From positions 41,446,610 to 41,510,609 of the forward strand of contig CM077647.1 in assembly GCA_039707465.1 (NCBI GenBank): a DNA stretch of 64,000 nt, read 5' to 3'. Positions 57,480-64,000 of this stretch are shown here, piece by piece; the first letter of the stretch is position 1; each line of letters opens with the position of its first letter. The notes beneath the pieces were generated by a model. It made no database searches and had not been told where the DNA came from. It saw nothing but the letters and a program-made list of their open reading frames with translations. The translations under genes and the position numbers were made by a program. Source of the stretch: Rhabdophis nuchalis (taxonomy: Eukaryota > Chordata > Lepidosauria > Squamata > Natricidae).

Positions 57480-59189
57480 ATGGCTACCCTTCCACCATTC
57501 GCTACCTATGACCCGTCGGTGGAGTCCTGGGAAGCGTTCCTGTCTAGGTTCGACTGCTTCCTCCTCACCGACGTCAATGGGGAAATCACCCCCGCCCGCC
57601 GCCTCGGCCTGTTCCTCGGTTGCGGCGGCCGCACCGTCTTCGCCGTGGCACGGAACATTGCCGCCCCTGCTGCTGTACAGGACTTGGACTGGGGGGTCCT
57701 ACAGGCTCGCCTCAAGGCCCACTTCGCTCCGGCGCCCTCCAAAATTTCCCGCCGCTGCGCGTTCCGTCAATGCCGGCAGCAACCTAATCAATCGGTTGCG
57801 GACTTTCTACAGTCACTACGAGCCGCCGCCTTGCTCTGTGATTTTCCGGCCCCATTCCTGGATGAGTCGCTGCTCGAGCAGCTCATCACAGGCCTCAAGG
57901 ACGTCAAGCTCCGCCGCAGGCTCCTGGCCCGCTCGGACGTCACCCTGGAGCAGGCCATTGAAGACACCAGGGCCTCGGAGCTGGCGGACGCCACTTCTGA
58001 TCTGTACCTGGGCCAGCAAGCCACACCGCTGCAATCCCCACGCGCCTGTCTCGTCAACGAGCTGGCCCCTCTTGAGCCTTACGATGATGACCCGCCCTTT
58101 GACAGGGTGGCGCGCCTTCAGGCCTCCGGCCGCGGCGCCTCCAGACCAGCCCACCCCCGCCAAGGGTCGGCTGCCTGCGCGGGGTGTGGGGGCGCTCATG
58201 CTCGGAGCGTGTGCCCCTTCAAGGACACCATCTGTCGTCGGTGCAACAGACGGGGCCACATCGCCCGCGCTTGCCGCGCTGACCTCTCCCGCCAGGCGCC
58301 CCAAGCGGCCCCTTGCCCTGCGACGTCCGCTCCGGCTTCGACCCCGGTCTACGGCCCACGTCCCCAGGGCCACCGCCAGGCCTCCGAAGCGGCCTGCTAC
58401 GCCACGATGGATGCCCGGGACACCATTCCCATCGCTGCGGACCACCGTAGGCGCATTTCCACTTCCCTGACCCTTGAGGGCCACTCCCTGTCCATGGAGG
58501 TTGACTCGGGGTCATCCCGGTCCCTCATCTCCTGGCGGCAGTTACAGACCCTCTGCCCCGGTCTTAAATCCGAGGACCTGTCTCGCCCGGACGTCTTGCT
58601 CCGGGACTACCAGGGCAGCCCCATTGCCGTGCTGGGCCAGCACCTGGTCCGCGTAAACTATGGACGCTTCGCTGGCCCCCTTCCCATTCTAGTGGTCGAG
58701 CGCCCCCTTTCCGCGCTCATCGGCCTCAACTGGTTCCCCGCCCTGGGACTGTCCATCCAGCGGGTACACCAGGTGCCCGCCGTCTCGCTCGTTGAGGCGG
58801 TCCTGGCCGACTTCAAGGACGTGTTCGACGAATCCCTGGGCACCTACCGAGGCACCCCGGTCTCCCTCAACCTTGACCCTCAGGTTGCCCCGATTCGGCT
58901 CAAGGCCCGCAGGCTGCCGTTCGCACTGAAGCCAAAGGTTAACGCGGAGCTCGATCGTCTCGTGGCACAGGGCGTACTGGAGCCCGTCAACCAGGCGAGA
59001 TGGGAGACCCCCATTGTGGTCCCCATCAAGCCCGACGGGTCCATTCGCATCTGCGCCGACTATAAGTCGACGATCAACCGCGGGCTTCAGGCGAACCCAT
59101 ATCCGGTTCCCGTGGTGCAGCACCTGCTCCATTCCCTGCACGCCAGGGGCTTGTCTCCAACTCGATCCCATCCTCGTCGCCAGTGTTAG
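57480..59189 (+). CDS. Gypsy gag-protease-partial RT polyprotein, truncated
   Basis: Start chosen at the ATG at 57480 (MATLPPFATYDPSVESWEAF), not the GTG upstream. The frame is open for 569 codons. Gag capsid-like region: residues about 1-220 (RLKAHFAPAPSKISRRCAFR, QSVADFLQSLRAAALLCDF). Two zinc knuckles at about 233-266: CAGCGGAHARSVC and CRRCNRRGHIARAC. Aspartic protease with active-site DSG at residue 342 (MEVDSGSSRSLIS). N-terminal RT (about 467-557) has RRLPFALKPKVNAELDRL and IKPDGSIRICADYKSTINRG, then stops at LLHSLHARG, before the catalytic motifs. The last residues are read through an inverted leader and LTR. RT catalytic core, RNase H and integrase are absent, so the copy is not autonomous. 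GC content is far above the neighbourhood. Gag and pol share one frame. Confidence 0.9.
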   Translation: MATLPPFATYDPSVESWEAFLSRFDCFLLTDVNGEITPARRLGLFLGCGGRTVFAVARNIAAPAAVQDLDWGVLQARLKAHFAPAPSKISRRCAFRQCRQQPNQSVADFLQSLRAAALLCDFPAPFLDESLLEQLITGLKDVKLRRRLLARSDVTLEQAIEDTRASELADATSDLYLGQQATPLQSPRACLVNELAPLEPYDDDPPFDRVARLQASGRGASRPAHPRQGSAACAGCGGAHARSVCPFKDTICRRCNRRGHIARACRADLSRQAPQAAPCPATSAPASTPVYGPRPQGHRQASEAACYATMDARDTIPIAADHRRRISTSLTLEGHSLSMEVDSGSSRSLISWRQLQTLCPGLKSEDLSRPDVLLRDYQGSPIAVLGQHLVRVNYGRFAGPLPILVVERPLSALIGLNWFPALGLSIQRVHQVPAVSLVEAVLADFKDVFDESLGTYRGTPVSLNLDPQVAPIRLKARRLPFALKPKVNAELDRLVAQGVLEPVNQARWETPIVVPIKPDGSIRICADYKSTINRGLQANPYPVPVVQHLLHSLHARGLSPTRSHPRRQC

Positions 59190-59438
59190 GTGGTCAAGAA
59201 GGGTCCAGACCCGGCAGATCCAACGGCTCTTTTTATTTACGGGAACAAACAGAAGAACAGCAACTGTGAGTATATAGGTACAAAAAGCGCGCCTTCGCTC
59301 TGACAGCTCTTTATATATGAGCTGTCAGAACGCCGGCCAATCGGCGCGTCTCCCGCTTCGGCTGCAGCCAGTCGCGTCTTAGCCAATCAGACGCGACTGG
59401 CTGTTGCCGGGGAATTCAAGCGGGTGTCGTATGCAACA
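59184..59438 (-). mobile_element. Gypsy right LTR (255 bp), inverted
   Basis: Begins TGTTAGGTGG and ends GGGTGTCGTATGCAACA: the reverse complement of the left LTR. On its inner side about 15 bases of leader (TCCTCGTCGCCAGTG, complement of CACTGGCGACGAGGA) are also inverted. Flanks outside the two LTRs (left CTGGC, right CTCCA) do not form a target duplication. Confidence 0.93.
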
Positions 59439-60414
59439 CTCCAAAAATCACCACTTTTTATTGAGAAACTTGAGTAATATTGAACTTTCTGAATGTTGTC
59501 TCTACCCACTGCCTTAACAAAAGTATACTGAATATTATAAAGCTTATAAATTGTCCCACAATTTTTGCATTTTTGTTTTCTTATGCTGCAGTGACATATT
59601 TGTTCTTGATCTATTGAATGTATTTATTTATTTCAATTTATACGCTACCTATCTCACTATCCAAAACAATTCTGGACATCATATTGGGATACAATATGAT
59701 TTTGTTTGCATATTTCCATTCAAATGTATTTGATGATGACCAATACAACAAGCATATCATTGTAAGAGCACTTTTTATATTCCATAGAAGCATTTAAACA
59801 ACAAATTAGTGTTCCTTGAGTTCAGTGACTGCCCAATAAGACATAAGTTATTTCCTGCCAGCAGAGGAGAGATTTCATTATCTCTTACATAGAATTGATA
59901 TATTTTTAGTCTGAGAACACTGAAATACCAGTTGGAATAAATTCATCTATTAAAGACAACTGGTTGGGCTGCAATTGGGATATGCAACAAATTATGGTAT
60001 TTGATGATGCTGTAGTTGCAAAGGAGCCTTATTGATGTACTAATGGCATAAAATACATCCTTGTGTAATACCTAACTTTCTAAATATTCAGTTTAGTTCA
60101 GGAATTTTTATAATTTATTTCTAAATTTATTTGCCCAACCCAAATAATATTACAAAATGAGCATTTTTATGAAGAAAAACAAGTTTCCAGATCCATAAAG
60201 GAGTTACTTGTACCCTTTTCTGAAATTGCTAATTATAACAGTCAATATTTAGTCAATTAACCTTTACATATGAATATTATTAACATATTACGATACCATA
60301 ACTAAAAGTTCCATGATAGATGATTTCATTTGTTGACAGCACAACTCTGTGTGTATGTGTACACACACACACACACTTTATGAATTGCCCTAAAAATGCA
60401 AGTTCCAGGTGTAG
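59439..60414. other. Non-coding DNA; possible LINE tail at 59615-59690
   Basis: ATGTATTTATTTATTTCAAT followed by TATACGCTACCTATCTCACT resembles a LINE/SINE 3' end in minus orientation. Otherwise nothing recognised; (AC)n with GT at 60340-60377. Confidence 0.45.
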
Positions 60415-60469
60415 CTATAAAAGAAACCGACATAATGATCTCTGGAACTTTCAAATATATTGCTCACTG

Positions 60470-60502
60470 AGCTTTCGTTAGCAACTGCTAACATCGTCAG
60501 AG
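60470..60502 (-). ncRNA. Hammerhead-ribozyme-like core, left arm
   Basis: Read on the minus strand: CTGACGA (complement of 60494-60500), a stem GTTAGC-AGTT-GCTAAC, then GAAA (complement of 60473-60476) and a short stem GCTC-AGT-GAGC. This is the order of a hammerhead core. Two deviations (an extra T after CTGACGA, and A where the U of the cleavage triplet should be) make activity doubtful. Confidence 0.4.
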
Positions 60503-60569
60503 TGTAAAAGCCATTAAAGGGATGCCTGCCTTTATACAATGTTAATCACATTTTGATGGGAGCCTTAAT

Positions 60570-61262
60570 ACAGGTGTGTACCAAAAAATCACAAACACAG
60601 ATCACATTTTACACAATGAGAGCAATCACCCCACTGCACACAAAGTTAGCTGCATCTGGGCATTGGTCAATAGGATAGACCTGCAGCACACAGATGGCAA
60701 AAGCAAAGGAGCGGGCACATCTTTATCAGATCTGTATGCACAACGGTTATTCCACAAACTTCATCCAATGGTGTATTACACCTAGGGCCCAACAGCCCAT
60801 TGATGGTGTAAATGGAACATCCACATGGAGGATTCTCCCATATATACAGGGGGGTAACAGAAGGTACTGCACGCATCCTCTCAACACACAGGATCAAAGT
60901 GGTACATAAACCAGATCAAACACTGAAAAGGAGAGTGATGCGCCCAAAAGAAGCATTACCCAAAAAGGAGGCATCCTCATTGGTTTACTGCATCAACTGC
61001 AACAATTGTGCAGGTAACTATGTAGGGGAAACAGCTAAGCTGCTATAGTACATGAACATGAATTGGCTGTCCGCTGCAAAGAACAGTGCTCTCAGATCTG
61101 GATACACATGAAAGAGCATAGTCATACATCTTTCAAGAGGCAGAAGTTGTTACCCATGATGTAACAAAAGGGGGATGCCTGCTCAAAGAAGCCTGGTCTT
61201 CTGACAATAACTCTATCAACAGACACATCGACCTGCTACCTGCTTACCAGGCATTGAGGCAC
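60570..61262 (+). pseudogene. Penelope RT C-terminus and GIY-YIG endonuclease, decayed
   Basis: Frame 60576-60785 has KITNTDHILHNESNHPTAHK, the conserved RT C-terminal block of Penelope-like elements. After a frameshift near 60865, frame 60812-61048 has VTEGTARILSTHRIKVVHKP and DQTLKRRVMRPKEALPKK, then the start of the GIY-YIG domain: SLVYCINCNNCAGNYVGETA, with VY and YVGET standing for the GIY and YIG halves and Cys residues between. After a stop at about 61046 the rest is in broken frames: HEHELAVRCKEQCSQIW and NNSINRHIDLLPAYQALR (to about 61262). The domain nicks DNA for insertion in active elements; here frameshifts and stops prevent this. Confidence 0.85.
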
Positions 61263-61395
61263 TAATAAAGATCTGGCAGGATGAGCAGAAACCAACTTCT
61301 ATCTGGGAGTAGAGATCAACAACACACACACCCTTTCGGACATGCAGATATGGACATGGCCAGCCCAGGTCAAATGCTGACCTCATATAATAGAT

Positions 61396-61722
61396 ATGAA
61401 CAATGAAGAACGAGCTGGGCCAGTTACAAGATCACAGGCAAAACTACAAATGAAGCTGGTTAATATATCATATGTGCCTGCAAGAGAGAAGAAGAGGAAG
61501 GAGGTGTGGGAGGAAGCCAGAGAAAATGCTGTTAAATCAACATCAGACATCTTAGTGTTATTCCCTGGGGAGGAACAGCCCAAGCTGTGTTTGATAAGGG
61601 AGGAACGAATAGGAGCATCAATTAACATGCCTGATATAAAAACAACAGGGCTAATCACAGGTGGGAGGTGGGTGGATGGGCCTATCATGCGCACAATGGC
61701 CAAATCGATTAACATTGTATAA
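61396..61722 (+). CDS. Intact 108-codon ORF downstream of the Penelope endonuclease
   Basis: MNNEERAGPVTRSQAKLQMK begins a basic protein with a charged middle (REKKRKEVWEEARENAVKST) and an end GGRWVDGPIMRTMAKSINIV that runs into the right inverted arm. It has no membrane segment and no domain I recognise. It is the only uninterrupted frame of this element and starts with ATG about 130 bases after the endonuclease remnant. It could be a second ORF of the family, the remains of a longer C-terminus, or chance. Confidence 0.45.
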   Translation: MNNEERAGPVTRSQAKLQMKLVNISYVPAREKKRKEVWEEARENAVKSTSDILVLFPGEEQPKLCLIREERIGASINMPDIKTTGLITGGRWVDGPIMRTMAKSINIV

Positions 61723-61749
61723 AGGCAGGTATCCCTTTAATGGCTTTTA

Positions 61750-61793
61750 TACTCTGACGATGTTAGCAGTTGCTAACGAAAGCTCAGTGAGCA
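61750..61793 (+). ncRNA. Hammerhead-ribozyme-like core, right arm
   Basis: CTGACGA at 61754-61760, stem-loop TGTTAGCAGTTGCTAAC at 61761-61777, GAAA at 61778-61781, then GCTCAGTGAGC. Identical to the core in the left arm, including both deviations from the hammerhead consensus. Confidence 0.4.
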
Positions 61794-61841
61794 ATATATT
61801 TTAAAGTCCCTGAGATCATTATGTTGGTTTCTTTTATGTAT

Positions 61842-61902
61842 ACATTCATTCATTCATTCATACATACATACATACATACATACATACATACACACACACA
61901 CT
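61842..61902. repeat. (ATTC)n(CATA)n(CA)n compound microsatellite
   Basis: CATTCATTCATTCATTCATAC, then about nine CATA units, then CA units, starting a few bases after the right arm of the Penelope-like element. Confidence 0.95.
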
Positions 61903-61935
61903 TGCTCCCAACAGAACAAATGTAATACTGAGTGT

Positions 61936-62720
61936 CCCAAAGGTGCTTCTTCAAAAGGCAACTGGACTTTGATTTTCCTTGGAGACATTTCATGTGTCAC
62001 TCAAGTAGTTTCTTCAGTTCTGACTGAATGGTGAGAATGGAAGGATTTATATTCTTCACAGTCATCTGGTCATGAGGTTTCTTTCTGAGAGTTATTGAGG
62101 CCACTTGGACTTTATCTGTGGCTGGAGAGTCATCTGAGTAATGAAAATTGGTGTGTTACTTTCTTAGAAATATTGAAAGGACTGTGTTGTAAAGGACTGT
62201 CTTGTCCTGATGGGTTTGTTCTCCTATGTTGTGCCATGCATTTGTGAAATGGTTGTTTTGTTTCTTCAATGTATAGATCTGTACATGTCTTGTATTGTTC
62301 AATTTGGGTGTTTTATGCATGGGGTGGACAAGCTGCTACCGTAGTGTATTTTTGCATTTAAAGTGTGTATGCATATTGTGTTGGTTGAAAATCCTCCTGA
62401 GCTTTTCAGATATTCCTGAATTGTATGGAATGAAAGTGTTGCTCTGTTTGCTGTTTGCTTTTTTGTCTGTCATGGAGGAGCTCCTAATGAATTGTTTTTT
62501 GGATTTGATTAAAGCCCAGTAGAGATAACCACAAGTTCTGAAGATTTCCTTGAAGTGTTTTAGGTTTTTTCTTTTCCATCTTTGCTGGTAGAAGCTTCTT
62601 GGATTAGAAACAAAATGTGTCCAAGGAAAAATGCCCTGTTGCCTCTTGAAAAAGCACCTTTGGAACAACCATGACCGGTTTGAGAATTTCCATAGACTTA
62701 ATAGTGAGCTGTGAAAGAAA
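61936..62720 (-). mobile_element. Second Penelope-like fragment with inverted termini
   Basis: The minus frame 62668-62336 has KNLKHFKEIFRTCGYLYWAL and IPYNSGISEKLRRIFNQHNM, the RT-to-endonuclease linker of a Penelope lineage different from the copy at 60415. Frame-broken GIY-YIG wording follows (VQIYTLKKQNNHFTNAW). Terminal blocks AAGGTGCTTCTTCAAAAGG (61940-61958, +) and its complement form (62640-62660) are inverted copies, each continuing into CCTTGGA-type sequence. The block GAGAATTTCCATAGAC near 62680 recurs at 16110. Confidence 0.75.
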
Positions 62721-62789
62721 TGTCTATTTTGGACTTCTTAACATCTGCTGAGATCCATGATCATACACTAAGACCAGACATTTTAAGAA

Positions 62790-63290
62790 TATTTTTGAAA
62801 CTGCAAAACTGTTTTGTTTGGTGGTAGTAGAGCCTCAGATAGAAGGTCCTACAGAGAGTAGTAAGGACAGGTGAGCGTATTATAGGAAGCTTACTTCCCA
62901 TTATTCAGGATACTGCTTATAAGCGCTATATGCTTAATGTTTGAAGCATTGTTAGAGACCATGCACACCCACTTGATAGTCTGTTTCTGTTTCTCCCTTC
63001 TGGGAGGAGGGTTTGAAGTAGGACTACTAGATTCTGTAACAGCTTTCTTCCTTATACCATCCATCTTGTAAAAGCACAGTATTCTTTTTTCCCCGTGTAT
63101 GTGTGAGTGTGTGTGTACATACATACATTCAAACTAGACTGTGATTTTTCTCTGTGTCATACATGTGTGGGTATGTGGATATATGCATATTGGTTATCTT
63201 TTGAGATGCAACAGAATTTCATTTTAATGTATGTTGATAACTGTACATTAACAGTGACAATAAAGTTTCTATTCTGTTCTATCCTCAGAT
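62790..63290 (+). mobile_element. LINE C-terminal and 3' fragment
   Basis: The + strand reads VLQRVVRTGERIIGSLLPII, then a stop, then HPLDSLFLFLPSGRRV near 62960-63010 and RTTRFCNSFLPYTIHL, the C-terminal wording of a LINE RT protein seen in fish and reptiles. The 3' end contains AATTTCATTTTAATGTATG and CAGTGACAATAAAGTTTCTA. The clade was not assigned. A GT-rich run is at 63095-63120. Confidence 0.6.
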
Positions 63291-64000
63291 AACATAGACA
63301 TATAAAACGGGGTGCTTTTTTTTTTTTACCAAGGTTGTGAAAATATATAACTTTTTATTTCTCTCTGGTTTACAGGAATCACAAGAAAAACAACAGGGCC
63401 ACTTTTGTTGGGGAAAGAAAAGGCTTTTGCGGCTGTTAGTGCTGCCATTCAGTGGCATGAAAAGAAAGTTGCAGCTTGCACAAGTGCCAATTAGAGCTAA
63501 TTAGAAGCTGATGTCCTGCCTTGGCACAAACATGCTTATAAGAGCTCCCTTTGATTTTGTTAGAGGAAAAAGGAGGTTGCTCTTCTCATTTGCTTTACAC
63601 CAGCCCTGAAGACGGAGAAATTGAAAGAGGCAGAGCTTTGCAACTCATGGAAACTCAAGCAGAATAGCGTTTCCCTGCTTCTGTCACATTGCAATGGGGC
63701 AAACGATTTCCTTTTAATTAACCACATTCAAACCTATTCATTAATACACCATATGTATCAGAATATCCCGTCACACCATTCCTTTTCATGCCCTTCATGA
63801 AACATGTTTCATGTTTCAAACATGTCCCCTGTTTGAAACAAAACTCTCTTCATTATAGAAATTTCACTTGACCCCTTTGTTCCATAGCAGTCTGGCTGTT
63901 TCTTTCTTCCTTTTTCTTGCGGTGAATGTTGTGGACTTTCCTGCTCTTTTGTAGGAGCAAAGCATGTTATCTTCCACCAAGTCAACTAGTGCCCTTCTAA
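63291..64000. other. Repeat-free DNA, possible conserved regulatory element
   Basis: From about 63390 to 63720 the sequence has balanced composition, no stop-free frame of interest, and words such as CCAATTAGAGCTAATTAGAA that hold paired TAAT/ATTA homeodomain cores. The 3' part has a palindrome, TGAAACATGTTTCA (63799-63812). Resemblance to a conserved non-coding element is an impression; conservation cannot be measured here. Confidence 0.35.

Larger units (their letters stand above)
60415..61839 (+). mobile_element. Penelope-like element between inverted arms
   Basis: Arms of about 133 bp at 60415-60548 and 61707-61839 are inverted copies, about 95% identical by eye. Between them, in + orientation, lie the C-terminal part of a Penelope-type RT, a decayed GIY-YIG endonuclease and a 108-codon ORF. 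Inverted flanking repeats are a known configuration of Penelope-like elements. The copy lacks most of the RT. A (CATA)n tract follows at the right edge. Confidence 0.85.

Noticed and set aside
57508..58484. 320-codon + frame and 222-codon minus frame overlapping the Gypsy gag
   Set aside because: GC-rich sequence opens the other frames by chance; the 57480 frame has the gag knuckles, protease and RT.
58689..59171. 160-codon minus ORF inside the Gypsy pol region
   Set aside because: Antisense shadow of the RT-coding frame; no recognisable motif.
62020..62060. Hammerhead core in the second Penelope-like fragment (CTGACTGAATGG)
   Set aside because: CTGA is present but the GA, stem II and GAAA are not in the right order.
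1..64000. CRISPR arrays, prophage, bacterial operons
   Set aside because: Tandem repeats here are microsatellites without spacers, and coding remains are all eukaryotic transposable elements.
1..64000. Host protein-coding exons
   Set aside because: No frame outside transposable elements shows domain wording or convincing splice-bounded coding; small exons cannot be excluded without alignment.

Overview
The window reads as AT-rich, gene-free vertebrate DNA, most likely from a squamate reptile and probably a snake. The evidence is the mixture of repeats: several CR1 LINE copies, L2-like LINEs, a reptile-style L1 ORF1, two families of tRNA-derived SINE, Penelope-like elements, hAT-type and TA-flanked MITEs, a GC-rich Gypsy LTR element, and long tetranucleotide microsatellites. 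I found no host protein-coding exon, tRNA, rRNA, CRISPR array or bacterial-style operon. Every ORF with recognisable coding content belongs to a transposable element.

Layout. 1-5.8 kb: decayed coding sequence of an unnamed repetitive protein family, a Tc1/mariner transposase scrap, LINE pieces and a fold-back element. 5.8-12.9 kb: mostly plain DNA with two SINEs and a LINE tail. 12.9-15.1 kb: a minus-strand L1 copy with a 16-bp target-site duplication that has kept its 5' region and ORF1 but has no ORF2. 15.9-27 kb: a Penelope-terminus hairpin, several MITEs, a purine/GTAG minisatellite, a decayed hAT transposase and SINEs. 27.3-33.4 kb: a LINE fragment, a short CR1, then a long minus-strand CR1 (esterase-type ORF1 remnant, endonuclease, RT) interrupted by a 1.18-kb hAT-type element. 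35.7-41.4 kb: nested LINE remnants of at least three families. 41.4-55 kb: mostly unique DNA with old CR1 pieces, a SINE and microsatellites. 55-56.1 kb: a CR1 copy with an open 349-codon frame. 57.1-59.4 kb: a Gypsy element whose two nearly identical LTRs face each other. 60.4-62.7 kb: two Penelope-like copies, one between about 133-bp inverted arms that carry a hammerhead-ribozyme-like core. 63.3-64 kb: non-repetitive DNA that may contain a conserved regulatory element.

The elements do not form a pathway; the window is a record of nested insertions. The most informative objects are the inverted-LTR Gypsy, the Penelope element with its ribozyme-like arms and a separate 108-codon ORF, the ORF1-only L1, and the decayed gene family near the left edge. 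All family assignments come from motifs read by eye and from memory of the families; no database search was possible.
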